Positions 9,439 to 18,408 of a stretch of 64,000 nt of DNA are shown piece after piece (position 1 is the first letter of the stretch; every line of letters begins with the position of its first letter). The notes beneath the pieces are model-generated. The model saw nothing but the letters and a program-made list of their open reading frames with translations, was not told the origin of the DNA and did no database searches. Made by a program: the position numbers and the translations under genes. This DNA is from Desulfotomaculum sp. GTDB taxonomy: Bacteria > Bacillota > Desulfotomaculia > Desulfotomaculales > Desulfallaceae. Location of the stretch: NCBI GenBank assembly GCA_016841675.1, contig JAENYQ010000004.1, positions 1 through 64,000 of the forward strand, in the 5' to 3' direction.

Positions 9439-11121
9439 TTACATTTTTTCCGGTGCCCGAACTCCAAGTAAGTCAAGGGCGTTTTTCAGTACCACCCGGG
9501 TGGCCTCCACAAGCAGAAGCCGGGCATTACTCAACCCGATATCATCGGTAATTACCCGAGACCCATTATAAAAACTATGCAGCAACCCGGCCATTTCGTG
9601 CACATACCGGGCAATGCGGTGCGGGGCCAGTTGGTTGGCCGCCATGGCTACTTCCTCAGGGAAATCGGCCAGGCGGCGGGCTAGGACCAATTCCGTCTCT
9701 TCTTTAAGCAGGTCCAAGTTTACCGCTGCGTAATCCGGTTTTTCCCGCCCCTGCTCTGCCAACTGCCGGAAGATACTGCATATGCGAGCGTGGGCATACT
9801 GGACATAGTATACCGGGTTGTCGTTGGTCTGGGTACGGGCCAGGTCCAGGTCGAAGTCCAGATGGCTGTCGGCACTACGCATAATAAAGAAATAGCGGGC
9901 CGCGTCCAGCCCAACTTCATCCATCAATTCCTGCAAAGTAACAAACTGGCCGGTACGCTTGGACATGCGCACAATTTCCCCGCCGCGGAACAGCCGCACC
10001 AACTGCATTAGAATCACATGCAAGGCATCTGGTTTGTAACCCAGGGCATCCATGACCCCCTTCATCCGGGGTACGTGTCCATGGTGATCGGCCCCCCAAA
10101 TGTTAATCACCCAATTAAATCCTCGCTGAAACTTGTCCATGTGGTAAGCAATGTCGGCGGCGAAGTAAGTGGGAATGCCATTTTTACGCACGACCACCTC
10201 GTCCTTTTCCATACCAAATGCACTGGCTTTAAACCACAAGGCCCCCTCATGTTCATAAATATGGCCCCGTTCCCTAAGCCGGTTGATGGCCTCATCCACC
10301 TGGCCGCTGTCGTGCAGTGACTGCTCGGAGAACCATACATCATATTTAACGCCAAATTCGGCCAGAGCTGCTTTGATATTGCCGATTTTCTCCGCCAGGG
10401 CGTAACGGGCCAGAGTATCCAACCTGGTGCGCTGCGGGGCCTGGAGCAGGCTATCACCGTGCTGGTCAATAAAACAACGCACCGTATCGGTAACATCCTG
10501 ACCGTGATAACCGCCTTCGGGTATCTCGCCATCCCGGCCCAGTAACTGAAAAAACCGTGCCTCCAAGGATAAGGCAAAGTTCTCAATCTGGTTGCCGGCG
10601 TCATTTATATAGTACTCCCTGGTAACCTGCCAACCGGCAAAATCCAGAATAGCCGCGATGCTGTCACCCAGTGCCGCCCCCCGGGCATTACCCATATGTA
10701 AAAGTCCCGTGGGATTGGCGCTGACAAATTCCACCTGTACCTTCTGGCCTTCCCCCAGCGTTAACCTGCCGTAATCTGCCTGCTGCTCCACCGCCAGGGG
10801 AACAGCTTCCAGCACCCAGCGGGGGTCCAGGTAAAAATTAATAAATCCCGGCCCGGCCACCTCAACCCGTTCCAGCCACTGCATCTGCCGTGGTAAGTTC
10901 TCGACCAGCAGCTCGGCAATTTTTCTTGGCGCCATGCGAGCCTGTTTGGGCAACAGCATGGCCAGGTTGGCGGCAAAATCCCCGTGGTCCCGCTCCCGGG
11001 GCACCTCTACCAAAAACTCGGGCAGTTTTACCGGCGGCAGTTGTCCCGCCGCCACCGCCCCGGCCACCGAGTCCATCATCGCCCGCCTTAACCCGGCGCG
11101 CATCTTATCAACAATGTTAAT
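9439..11121 (-). CDS. argS: Arginyl-tRNA synthetase, probable ATT start
   Basis: Class I aminoacyl-tRNA synthetase that charges tRNA-Arg. An N-terminal Add-1-like domain precedes the HIGH-type motif LLHMGNARG (about 130-138) and the KMSKS-like motif VRMSKRTGQF; the C-terminus carries the DALR anticodon domain (NARLLLVEATRVVL). The family normally begins MNIVD..., and here INIVDKMRAG begins at an ATT (11119-11121) placed nine bases after GGAGG. The alternatives are a TTG at 11130, which nearly touches the Shine-Dalgarno, and an ATG 18 bases further in. The product is 560 aa. Confidence 0.95.
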   Translation of the reverse strand: MNIVDKMRAGLRRAMMDSVAGAVAAGQLPPVKLPEFLVEVPRERDHGDFAANLAMLLPKQARMAPRKIAELLVENLPRQMQWLERVEVAGPGFINFYLDPRWVLEAVPLAVEQQADYGRLTLGEGQKVQVEFVSANPTGLLHMGNARGAALGDSIAAILDFAGWQVTREYYINDAGNQIENFALSLEARFFQLLGRDGEIPEGGYHGQDVTDTVRCFIDQHGDSLLQAPQRTRLDTLARYALAEKIGNIKAALAEFGVKYDVWFSEQSLHDSGQVDEAINRLRERGHIYEHEGALWFKASAFGMEKDEVVVRKNGIPTYFAADIAYHMDKFQRGFNWVINIWGADHHGHVPRMKGVMDALGYKPDALHVILMQLVRLFRGGEIVRMSKRTGQFVTLQELMDEVGLDAARYFFIMRSADSHLDFDLDLARTQTNDNPVYYVQYAHARICSIFRQLAEQGREKPDYAAVNLDLLKEETELVLARRLADFPEEVAMAANQLAPHRIARYVHEMAGLLHSFYNGSRVITDDIGLSNARLLLVEATRVVLKNALDLLGVRAPEKM

Positions 11122-11139
11122 TGTATCCAACCTCCTCTA

Positions 11140-11176
11140 GTGCCAGGTGTTGCAAGTTCATCTTGTTGCAAGTTGA
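11140..11176 (+). repeat. REP copy left of the RAYT transposase
   Basis: TGCCAGGTGTTGCAAGTT followed by a second partial copy TGTTGCAAGTTG. It is the mirror of the double copy at 12165-12207, so the transposase gene is bracketed by inverted repeats. Confidence 0.8.
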
Positions 11177-11212
11177 GGGATAATTATGTTAAATTAGGTT
11201 ATAAAATCTAAT

Positions 11213-12184
11213 TTGGGGGTGCTCATTATGGGTCGTCCTTCCCGTAATTACCCAACACCAGATACAGTATACCATGTAATTTGTCGCGGTAATAATCGAC
11301 AGGAGATTTTTTTGGACAACCGTGATTACTTTCGATACCTTGAGTTATGGCATCGGTATAAGGCTGAAATGGATTTTGAGATTTTCGCCTATGTATTGAT
11401 GCCCAACCACGTGCACTGGTTGCTTAAAACCGGACTGACCCCCCTGTGGGAAATAATGCACCGCATGCACAGTACTTATGCGAAATGGTTTAATCACCGG
11501 CACGAACGGGTAGGACATTTGTTTCAAGACCGATATAAATCTATAATCTGTGACACAGACAGTTACTTACTGGTGTTGGCGAGGTATATTCATTTAAACC
11601 CGATTCGAGCGGGACTGGTTCGTGAAGTAAACCACTATCCCTGGAGCAGTTTTCCCGGATACTGCGGTAACGAAAACACTATTCTGAACACTTCTTTTTT
11701 ACTGAGTTATTTTAGCCCCGAAGTTAGAAAGGCCAGACAAAAATTTACCACCTTTACCCGGGAAGGCATTGATCAACAAACAGAATCTATAGAAAAACAG
11801 GATCTATATAGAAAGCCGCAAAAAGAAAAATGGCACATCATGCCATTTAACAGTAATATTGTGCAACCCAAGATTGAACCAGATAAAAACAAAACTCCGC
11901 AACTTACAATTAATCAAATTGCTGAATGGGTAACGAAAGAAACCGGAGTTACATTAATTGAATTAATTAGTAATATGCAGCAGCGCCACATAACTCAGGC
12001 AAGAAGCCTGTTTATTAGAATAGCCGTTGGGGAGGCGGGCATCAAGCGCAGTGATGTAGCCGTGTTTTTGGATAAAAACCGTTCCCTGGTAACCAGGGTG
12101 ATGGAAAAATGGGCAAGTAAAGATGTGCCTCCCCAGACTAAACAATTATTGCTAAATTTTGTCAGCAACTTGCAACAAAACTAA
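11213..12184 (+). CDS. REP-associated tyrosine transposase (Y1_Tnp/IS200-like) with DnaA-like C-domain
   Basis: Single-strand transposase family (HUH). The N-terminal domain has YHVICRGNNRQEIF (about 20-33), the metal-binding HVH in PNHVHWLL (about 63-70), and the segment RYIHLNPIRAGLV with upstream tyrosines typical of RAYTs. Residues about 225-315 (INQIAEWV ... KRSDVAVFLDKNRSLVTRVM) resemble the DnaA C-terminal helix-turn-helix, a known extension in this group. The start may be TTG/ATG near 11213-11228; MGRPSRNYP is the usual N-terminus and its ATG is at 11228. The gene appears intact. Confidence 0.92.
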   Translation: MGVLIMGRPSRNYPTPDTVYHVICRGNNRQEIFLDNRDYFRYLELWHRYKAEMDFEIFAYVLMPNHVHWLLKTGLTPLWEIMHRMHSTYAKWFNHRHERVGHLFQDRYKSIICDTDSYLLVLARYIHLNPIRAGLVREVNHYPWSSFPGYCGNENTILNTSFLLSYFSPEVRKARQKFTTFTREGIDQQTESIEKQDLYRKPQKEKWHIMPFNSNIVQPKIEPDKNKTPQLTINQIAEWVTKETGVTLIELISNMQQRHITQARSLFIRIAVGEAGIKRSDVAVFLDKNRSLVTRVMEKWASKDVPPQTKQLLLNFVSNLQQN

Positions 12185-12207
12185 CTTGCAACACCTGGCA
12201 CCAAAGG
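12165..12207 (-). repeat. REP copy right of the RAYT transposase
   Basis: Contains CAACTTGCAACAAA and then AACTTGCAACACCTGGCACC, the inverse of 11140-11176. The transposase stop codon lies between the two copies. Confidence 0.8.
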
Positions 12208-13500
12208 CTAGCGGGAGTCAATAACACGCTTGATTTTGCCCTCACTGCGGGCCAGCGAGCGGGGTTCCAGCAGGCGCACCCGGCAATTAAGCGAGAGCAC
12301 GTTGAATATTTTCTGCCGCAGCATGCCTTCCAGAGCTTCCAGGTCCCTAAACGAACCGGTGAACATTTCGTCGATCAGTTCCACCTGTACCTCCAAGACA
12401 TCAAGATAACCCTTTTTACTGACTAGGATTTGGTAGTGGGGTGACAGTCCAGCTATATTCATCAGTACAGTTTCAATCTGGGACGGGAATACGTTGACCC
12501 CGGATATGATCAGCATATCATCCGTGCGCCCGCGCACTTTGCGCATTCGAGCGGTGGTGCGCCCACAGGCACACTTGTCCTCGTTAATGACGGTTATATC
12601 CCTGGTCCGGTAACGCAGTATGGGCATCGCTTCCTTGGTCAGAGTAGTGATGACCAGTTCCCCTTCCTGACCCGGTCCCAGCGGTTCGCCCGTTGCCGGG
12701 TTGATAATCTCCACCAGGAAGTGGTCTTCGCTGATATGCATACCCGCGGCATGCTCGCATTCGCCGGAAACGCCGGGGCCCATCACCTCGCTAAGACCGT
12801 AATTGTCGGTGGCCTTCATGTTCCAGGTACGCTCCATCTCGGCGCGCATGCTCTCGGTCCAGGCTTCAGCCCCAAAAAGTCCCCTGCGAATTCCCAAGTC
12901 TGCCGGATTTATATCTATGGCCCGGGCTGCGTCAGCCAAGTGCAAGGCGTACGATGGGGTGCCCACCAGAGCGGTGGCACCGAAATCCTGCATCAGCATA
13001 ATCTGGCGACTGGTATTGCCCACCGAAGCGGGTACGATGGTGGCGCCCACCTTCTCCAGACCGTAATGCAATCCGAAGGCGCCAGTAAACAAACCGTAAC
13101 CGAAGGTAATCTGTACGACATCCTCATCGGTTATCCCGGCCATGGTGGCTATACGGGCTACCAGTTCGGACCATGTTTCCAGGTCCCGTTTGGTATAGCC
13201 CACCACAATAGGCTTACCGGTGGTACCGGAGGAGGCATGCAGCCGATTTATATTTTTTTTGGGTACAGCAAATAGCCCGTAGGGATAATTATCCCGCAGG
13301 GCGGTTTTATCTGTAAAAGGAAGCTTGGTTACGTCGTCCAGAGAACAGATGTCCTCCGGTCGTACTCCAGCCTCGTCCATGATCTTTTGATAATAGGGCA
13401 CCCGCTGATATACCCGGGTCACCGTTTCCTTTAACCTCTCCAACTGCAGGGCGAGTAGTTCATCCCTGTCCATGCTCTCATGCTTCGTGTCCCAGATCAT
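12208..13500 (-). CDS. paaK: Phenylacetate-CoA ligase
   Basis: Adenylate-forming enzyme that activates phenylacetate or a related aryl acid with CoA. The 430 aa length is normal. The AMP-binding motif is ASSGTTGKPIVVGYT (about 90-104); A-motifs GAEAWTESMR and YGLSEVMGPGVS (about 237-248) follow, and the C-terminal PaaK domain has GRTDDMLIISGVNVFPSQIE. A Cys pair (CACG) sits near residue 315. The neighbouring aminotransferase and Lrp regulator suggest amino-acid (aryl-acid) turnover, for example the indolepyruvate/aryl-CoA route, but no such oxidoreductase lies in the window. Confidence 0.92.
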   Translation of the reverse strand: MIWDTKHESMDRDELLALQLERLKETVTRVYQRVPYYQKIMDEAGVRPEDICSLDDVTKLPFTDKTALRDNYPYGLFAVPKKNINRLHASSGTTGKPIVVGYTKRDLETWSELVARIATMAGITDEDVVQITFGYGLFTGAFGLHYGLEKVGATIVPASVGNTSRQIMLMQDFGATALVGTPSYALHLADAARAIDINPADLGIRRGLFGAEAWTESMRAEMERTWNMKATDNYGLSEVMGPGVSGECEHAAGMHISEDHFLVEIINPATGEPLGPGQEGELVITTLTKEAMPILRYRTRDITVINEDKCACGRTTARMRKVRGRTDDMLIISGVNVFPSQIETVLMNIAGLSPHYQILVSKKGYLDVLEVQVELIDEMFTGSFRDLEALEGMLRQKIFNVLSLNCRVRLLEPRSLARSEGKIKRVIDSR

Positions 13501-13558
13501 GCTAACCTACACTCCTTTTTATCTGCTGCAGACATTGGTGCTGGGCTTTGATTTTATT

Positions 13559-14815
13559 CTACAAACTTTGACTTATTCCTTCTCGTTCAGGACGTTGAAT
13601 CTTAATCGGAGCGGAGATTACCCGGGAACGAACACCGCGTCTTCGCACGAACCGTCCCATGCGGCGAAAGGCTTCGCTGAGGTCATCCAGTGACGCGGCA
13701 TAGGATACCCGTACAAAACCCTCACCGGACTGTCCGAAGGCATTACCGGGAACAACTGCCACTTGTTCTTCCTTTAACAACTCCTCGGCAAAATTTTCGC
13801 AACTTAGACCGGTGACCGAAATCTGCGGAAAAGCGTAAAAAGCTCCGCCCGGCTCAAAGCAGGGCAGGCCCATGTCGCGGAAAGCCTGCACCACCACGTT
13901 GCGACGCCGGTTATAGTGCTCGACCATGCGGCGCATGCCGGGTTGACCGTTTTTAAGTGCTTCCAAAGCTGCCATTTGCCCCGTGATGGGGGCACAAAGC
14001 ATGGAATATTGGTGAATCTTGGTCATGGCGGCAATGAAGTCCGCATTGCCGGCAACATAGCCCACCCGCCAACCGGTCATGGCGTAGGCCTTACTAAATC
14101 CGTTCAACAAGAGGGTCCGTTCCTTCATGCCAGGCAACGCGGCCATGCAAGTATGCTGACCAATATAAGTAAGCCGATCGTAGATTTCATCGGAAATAAC
14201 AATTAAATCATGTGCCACCGCCACTTCGGCGATTTTCTCCAGTTCATCCCGGTCCATCACCGCACCGGTGGGGTTATTAGGGTAGCACATCAGTAGCACC
14301 TTAGTCCTGGGGGTAATGGAACGTTGCACCAGGTCTGCGGTGATGCGAAAGCTTTCTTCCATGCCGGTAGACATAAACACCGGCACCCCACCGGCAAGGA
14401 CGGCGCATGGGGCGTAGGATACATAAGAAGGCTCCGGGATTAGTACCTCATCACCGGGCTGCAGTAATGTCCGCATGCAAAGATCCAGCCCTTCGCTTAC
14501 TCCCACGGTAATTAGCAGCTGGGTACGGGGGTTGTACTTGACACGGTAGGTCTTTTCCAGGTCAGCTGCCACCGCCTCACGCAGTTCAAGGAGACCGGAA
14601 TTAGATGTATACATGGTGTAGCCCTTCTCCAGAGAATAAATACAGGCTTCCCGAACGTGCCAAGGGGTTACAAAATCGGGTTCACCAACACCCAGGGAGA
14701 TAACCCCCTTGGTTTCAGTAACCAGGTCAAAAAACCTTCTTATTCCCGAAGGCGGAATGTCTCGCACTGTGGGGTTAATTTTTTCCGACCAGTCTGTACG
14801 GATCATGGTAGTCAT
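13559..14815 (-). CDS. PLP-dependent aminotransferase, AlaT/AspC fold type I
   Basis: Transfers amino groups between an amino acid and a 2-oxo acid. The 418 aa protein has the fold-type I signature: cofactor-binding NNPTG (about 183-187), D in VISDEIYDRL, PLP lysine in NGFSKAYAMTGWRVGY (about 237-252) and C-terminal FVRVSYAAS. It overlaps the upstream Lrp-type gene by four bases (ATGA), so the two are translationally coupled, as in alaR-alaT pairs of other Firmicutes. Alanine as substrate is inferred from that pairing only. The last ~35 residues are basic and extend past the normal end. Confidence 0.9.
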   Translation of the reverse strand: MTTMIRTDWSEKINPTVRDIPPSGIRRFFDLVTETKGVISLGVGEPDFVTPWHVREACIYSLEKGYTMYTSNSGLLELREAVAADLEKTYRVKYNPRTQLLITVGVSEGLDLCMRTLLQPGDEVLIPEPSYVSYAPCAVLAGGVPVFMSTGMEESFRITADLVQRSITPRTKVLLMCYPNNPTGAVMDRDELEKIAEVAVAHDLIVISDEIYDRLTYIGQHTCMAALPGMKERTLLLNGFSKAYAMTGWRVGYVAGNADFIAAMTKIHQYSMLCAPITGQMAALEALKNGQPGMRRMVEHYNRRRNVVVQAFRDMGLPCFEPGGAFYAFPQISVTGLSCENFAEELLKEEQVAVVPGNAFGQSGEGFVRVSYAASLDDLSEAFRRMGRFVRRRGVRSRVISAPIKIQRPEREGISQSL

Positions 14816-15303
14816 GGTGAAATCATCAGCCTCCTGTCTTCCTCGCCATCTTCCATAATTACACCGTCCTGTTTATATGCTTTAAGGACGAAATGGGTAG
14901 TGGTGCTGATTACACCTTCAATGGTAGACAGCCTGGTGGATACAAAGTGAGAAATCTCCTTCATACTGCGGCCTTCAACAAAAACCGCCAGGTCGTATGT
15001 TCCGCTCATCAGGCGCATGCTGCGTACTTCCGGAAACCGGTAAATCCGTTCGGCCACACCGTCGAAACCAACATCACGCTGGGGGGTAATGCGCACTTCA
15101 ATTAGCGCACTGACTTTCTCCTCTCCCAGCTTTTCATAATTGACCAGGGTCAGGTATTTTAAAATAACTTTTTTGTCTTCCAGGCTTTTGATTACAGATT
15201 GCACTTCGGCCGCGTCAACATTCAACATAACCGAAATTTCTTTGGCGGTAAGCCTGGCGTTATCCTCTAGAAGCTCCAGTATCTGCCTGGTTAAATCGTC
15301 CAT
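14812..15303 (-). CDS. Lrp/AsnC-family transcriptional regulator
   Basis: A 163 aa regulator with an N-terminal helix-turn-helix (about 1-50: RQILELLEDNARLTAKEIS) and a C-terminal RAM/AsnC effector domain (about 65-145: SALIEVRITP ... VRSMRLMSGTYDLAVFVEG). The ATG at 15303 behind AAAGGGGTG is preferred over an upstream in-frame GTG. It would sense an amino acid and control the following aminotransferase. A T-box leader directly upstream adds a second, tRNA-based control. Confidence 0.9.
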   Translation of the reverse strand: MDDLTRQILELLEDNARLTAKEISVMLNVDAAEVQSVIKSLEDKKVILKYLTLVNYEKLGEEKVSALIEVRITPQRDVGFDGVAERIYRFPEVRSMRLMSGTYDLAVFVEGRSMKEISHFVSTRLSTIEGVISTTTHFVLKAYKQDGVIMEDGEEDRRLMISP

Positions 15304-15327
15304 TGTTTCACCCCTTTCCAAGGAATA

Positions 15328-15590
15328 ATAAAAACCCCGCCCCTGCGAAGGGACGAGGTATTTGCTCGTGGTACCACCCTAATTAACCGCTCCCTTTAAC
15401 CATCAATATGGCATACCGGGAATAAAACGGTTCTCTCAGAGCCTTTAACGGAGGCAAATCGGCATAGCTTACTGGGCGCTATAGCGCTTTTGGGCCCGCA
15501 GTTCCAGGGCGGCACGAGGCATTGTCATCCGCCAGGCTTGCACCATCCCCGGCTCGCTGCTGAACTAAATGACTCTTATTCCCCATCATT
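15328..15590 (-). promoter_or_regulatory. T-box riboswitch leader of the lrp-aminotransferase operon
   Basis: The minus strand contains the T-box core AGGGTGGTACCACG (15367-15380) that pairs with an uncharged tRNA acceptor end, immediately followed by a strong terminator stem (CCTCGTCCC...GGGGCGGGG) and TTTTTATTATT (15328-15358). Upstream, the Stem I apical region reads GCGAGCCGGGGATGGTGCAA (about 15534-15553), and the 3' side of Stem I has GGAACTGCGGG (15495-15505), where the specifier should lie. TGC (Cys) or GCG (Ala) are candidates; alanine would suit an AlaT-like enzyme, but the fold was not modelled. Confidence 0.88.
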
Positions 15591-15680
15591 ACTGTTTAAT
15601 TTAAAAAATCAAAACAATATTAGCACGGTTTTAGGGCAGGTGTCAATAATATGTAGTTAATTAGTTGTGGTAGATGTTGG

Positions 15681-15747
15681 TGGTGCCAGGTGTTGCAAGT
15701 TGAAAGATGCAAATAACGCATCTTTCAACTTGCAACACCTGGCACCA
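15681..15747. repeat. Perfect 30-bp REP palindrome
   Basis: Two 30-base arms, starting TGGTGCCAGGTGTTGCAAGT and ending GAAAGATGC, pair perfectly around a 7-base loop (AAATAAC). It carries the same core as the REPs flanking the RAYT and lies 11 bp past the ypeB stop. There is no T-run, so it is a REP pair rather than a standard terminator. Confidence 0.9.
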
Positions 15748-15757
15748 GGGTTTTTCT

Positions 15758-17125
15758 TTACAAGGTTAGAGCACCGTCTTGGTTTTGGATTAAGCGGAGC
15801 AGGTTTACCTCGCTTCCGGTCATGGCGTTGATGTAGACTAAGTAGGTGTCCTGATCCAGGGTACCCTTGAATTCCCAGGTAAGCTGCTCTTTATCGGGGC
15901 CGATAGGTATCAGGGCCAGCCTGCCTCGTTCCTCTATATGCAGTCTGTCGCCCACCATTTCCCGGGCCTGCGTCTCTGTCAACTTGGGTTGCGGCAGGTT
16001 TCGATTTTGGTGAGACATCAGGTAAGAGCGGGCATCAATTCCCACAACGTTCCCGTTATCCAGCGCTACTATAACCTTCACCAGGTCGGGGTAAATAATT
16101 ACCTCATCCTGCAGATGGGCAAAATTAAAGGTGATGGTATTGTCATTACGCTGGTAGTAACTTTCTTTCATCGGGCTGTAACCCTGTTTTTTTAGGTAGG
16201 CGGCAGCCTGCTGGCGAGCCTCATCCAGGTTTAATTCGGAACTAGCTATATTGCGCGGATTGAGCATCCAGATTAGATGCCCCCCCTTTTTGGAAACATC
16301 GGCCACAGCGGCTTCTCCAATAACCTTGCCACCGTTTCGCCGGGTCATCTCCACCCGGTATGCAGGTATGCTGCCATCCACAGAACCGGTTACCCGAGCT
16401 ATGATATCCTCGTTTTCCTCGGGAACAATATACTTCATCGCCACCGCCTTGGCCCGGGCCTGGGATATGTCGGCGCCGGTGACACCCCGAGCCTTACCCT
16501 GTTCCATGTGGTCGGAAAACGGTCCGTCATAAATCAGGGTGGGGTATTTTTGCATCTGCCGGTCAATAGTTTGAAAATTTCCGCTGGCCAGCATCCTGCC
16601 TTCACGGGCCAGTCGATAGGAGCTATTGGCAGCAAGTTCACTAAAACTGAAGCTGCCGTCGATGGTGGCTGAATGGATTTTGCCCAACTCGCTGTTCAGG
16701 CTGGAAGCTTGGTTATAAAGCTGGTTTAATGTCTCCCACTGTTCCGGGGATGTCGTTTTGCCCATAGCAACCTGTTCGGACAGCGTTCGGGTGTAATCCC
16801 CAAGCTGGGTGATAAACTTGGCCGTCCGGCCCAAAAGTGCGTCCCCAACCGGTAGTTGACCCAGGCTGTCCAGTGCCTGGTTAGACTGTTCCCAAATTTG
16901 CTCATAAAGCTTCTGGCTTTGCATGGGATCTGCAGAGACTAGGGATTTGCCAAGCATAACTTCGGCATTTTGCACATGGTCAGATAAATTATAGAATGCG
17001 CGCTGGTAGTTATTGCCAATGGCAACTCTGAGCTGGCGGTTCTCGGTATGTTGCCAGTAACCCCAGTAACCTGCCACTAAAGCCAGTACCAACAGGCCAA
17101 CAGGTAGTATCCATCTCCTGTACAA
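15758..17125 (-). CDS. ypeB: Germination protein YpeB
   Basis: Spore inner-membrane protein needed for the assembly and stability of the cortex hydrolase SleB. The protein starts with a short basic end and membrane helix (YRRWILPVGLLVLALVAGYW), then the conserved NNYQRAFYNL segment and two C-terminal PepSY-like repeats (about 230-430). The TTG at 17125 is preferred: it follows AAGGAG by a normal distance and matches the family's N-terminus; an ATG frame start 18 codons upstream has no ribosome site. The product is 455 aa. It follows sleB, the usual order. Confidence 0.93.
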   Translation of the reverse strand: MYRRWILPVGLLVLALVAGYWGYWQHTENRQLRVAIGNNYQRAFYNLSDHVQNAEVMLGKSLVSADPMQSQKLYEQIWEQSNQALDSLGQLPVGDALLGRTAKFITQLGDYTRTLSEQVAMGKTTSPEQWETLNQLYNQASSLNSELGKIHSATIDGSFSFSELAANSSYRLAREGRMLASGNFQTIDRQMQKYPTLIYDGPFSDHMEQGKARGVTGADISQARAKAVAMKYIVPEENEDIIARVTGSVDGSIPAYRVEMTRRNGGKVIGEAAVADVSKKGGHLIWMLNPRNIASSELNLDEARQQAAAYLKKQGYSPMKESYYQRNDNTITFNFAHLQDEVIIYPDLVKVIVALDNGNVVGIDARSYLMSHQNRNLPQPKLTETQAREMVGDRLHIEERGRLALIPIGPDKEQLTWEFKGTLDQDTYLVYINAMTGSEVNLLRLIQNQDGALTL

Positions 17126-17236
17126 GTAGAATCCACTCCTTGATTCCATATTGTCCGGCTGCAGCTTTGAACAGACCATACCCGCAATGCTGCAATAATT
17201 TTAACAAACTACTTTTTCAACGTCTGACACCAAGTG

Positions 17237-17971
17237 TTAGCGGGCAAAGACGTGATCGCCAATTCGGGCTATGATCTGCCTGCTCCAAATCCAGGCACTA
17301 ACCCGTTTGGAAGGGTTCCAGAAGAAGGTGGCGCCCCCGGTGGGGTCCCAACCTGCCATGGCCTGCCTGGCCGCACTAATGGCATCATTGGTGAGAGGCC
17401 GGTTTACCTGACCGTTGGCTACCGATTCAAAGGCCAGGGGCTGGTAGACTACTCCCGCCAAGGTGTTGGGAAATGCTGAACTCCTGATCCTGTTCAGAAT
17501 TACCGCCCCCACAGCTACCTTTCCCGACGTTGGCTCATCTGCGGCTTCGCCCTCGATAACCCGGGCCAGCAGCATAACATCCTGCGAAGTCCTGACCACG
17601 CCCCGGGAAACACCGGTATTACCAGCTGCCGGTGCACTGGGTTTTTGTGCCGCTGCACCACTGTAGCCAAGAGCGGCCCAGGTGGACTGGCCAACTACTC
17701 CGTCCGCCCGCAATCCGTTCTTACGCTGAAATTCACGCACCGCATTGTAAGTGGCTGAGCCATATACCCCGTCATTAAAACCGTGGTAATATCCCCACTG
17801 CCTTAACTTTTGCTGTACAGTTGACACTTCGCTGCCCCGGCTGCCCCAGTATAACGTCTTGTTCTGGGCACTGGCCACGTAATCGTGAAAAGCAAATGTG
17901 GCAATGGATATAATAAACAGTGCGCCAAGGATTAAAATTAGGCTTTTCTTTTGTTTTACCCGGCCGGCCAA
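17237..17971 (-). CDS. sleB: Spore cortex-lytic enzyme SleB
   Basis: Lytic transglycosylase that opens the spore cortex at germination. It contains an N-terminal membrane/signal segment (LILILGALFIISIATFAF), a peptidoglycan-binding domain (about 45-105: GSRGSEVSTVQQKL ... LRADGVVGQSTWAALG) and a hydrolase_2 domain with catalytic E in VIEGEAADEPTSGKVAVGAV. The TTG at 17971 is chosen since GGAGGTG lies eight bases upstream; an in-frame ATG at 17998 would place that site inside the gene. The product is 244 aa. A piece of an AACGTCTGACACC repeat overlaps the 3' end (17218-17233). Confidence 0.95.
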   Translation of the reverse strand: MAGRVKQKKSLILILGALFIISIATFAFHDYVASAQNKTLYWGSRGSEVSTVQQKLRQWGYYHGFNDGVYGSATYNAVREFQRKNGLRADGVVGQSTWAALGYSGAAAQKPSAPAAGNTGVSRGVVRTSQDVMLLARVIEGEAADEPTSGKVAVGAVILNRIRSSAFPNTLAGVVYQPLAFESVANGQVNRPLTNDAISAARQAMAGWDPTGGATFFWNPSKRVSAWIWSRQIIARIGDHVFAR

Positions 17972-18102
17972 AAAATGCACCTCCTGACTATTTTTCATAG
18001 TTTTTGAAGAAAAGAAAAAACTATGTGTTAATGTGTGATATTTTACGTTTTTAAAGCAAGGATTTAATAAACTAAAACGAGAATATTTAACAGCATGGTT
18101 TA

Positions 18103-18390
18103 ATGTCTGATTTTACAAAGGGGGTGAAAACCCTGGGCCAGCGGATAGATGTGGATAAGTTTGTACAAAACAGGCAGGGTGAAATTGAATATCTGGTAAA
18201 CACTGCTCTTAACCGGGCGGGGGACATTGTCAATCAAAAAGTGGCCGGCGGAGAGGTAAAAGCTACTATGCAGGATGTACTTCCCCTGTTACTTTACGAA
18301 GTATTGATTACCAACACCGTGGCCGTGCTGCGCCTGGTGGCGGAAATGCTGGAAGAGGAAAGGACAAACCATCACAGTATGGATCATTAA
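18103..18390 (+). CDS. Conserved-looking small protein, unknown
   Basis: A 95 aa acidic, probably all-helical soluble protein (KTLGQRIDVDKFVQNRQGEI ... VLRLVAEMLEEERTNHHSMDH). I do not recognise the family. The ATG is followed by a good reading frame, but the ribosome site upstream is weak (AACAGCATGGTTTA). It is divergent from sleB and 18 bp upstream of a 34-codon membrane ORF. A spore-related role is suggested only by position. Confidence 0.6.
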   Translation: MSDFTKGVKTLGQRIDVDKFVQNRQGEIEYLVNTALNRAGDIVNQKVAGGEVKATMQDVLPLLLYEVLITNTVAVLRLVAEMLEEERTNHHSMDH

Positions 18391-18408
18391 CCGGTGGGGG
18401 TTTTTAAT

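Larger units (their letters stand above)
11140..12207 (+). mobile_element. REP-RAYT unit
   Basis: The transposase gene (11213-12184) plus its inverted REP flanks makes a unit of about 1.07 kb inserted between argS and paaK. The right REP overlaps the last codons and stop of the transposase. No target-site duplication is obvious. This is the arrangement described for REP-associated tyrosine transposases, which are thought to move REP sequences. Confidence 0.75.

Noticed and set aside
11213-12184. Standard IS200/IS605 insertion sequence
   Set aside because: REP flanks and the DnaA-like C-domain fit a RAYT; no tnpB or IS605-type ends were seen.
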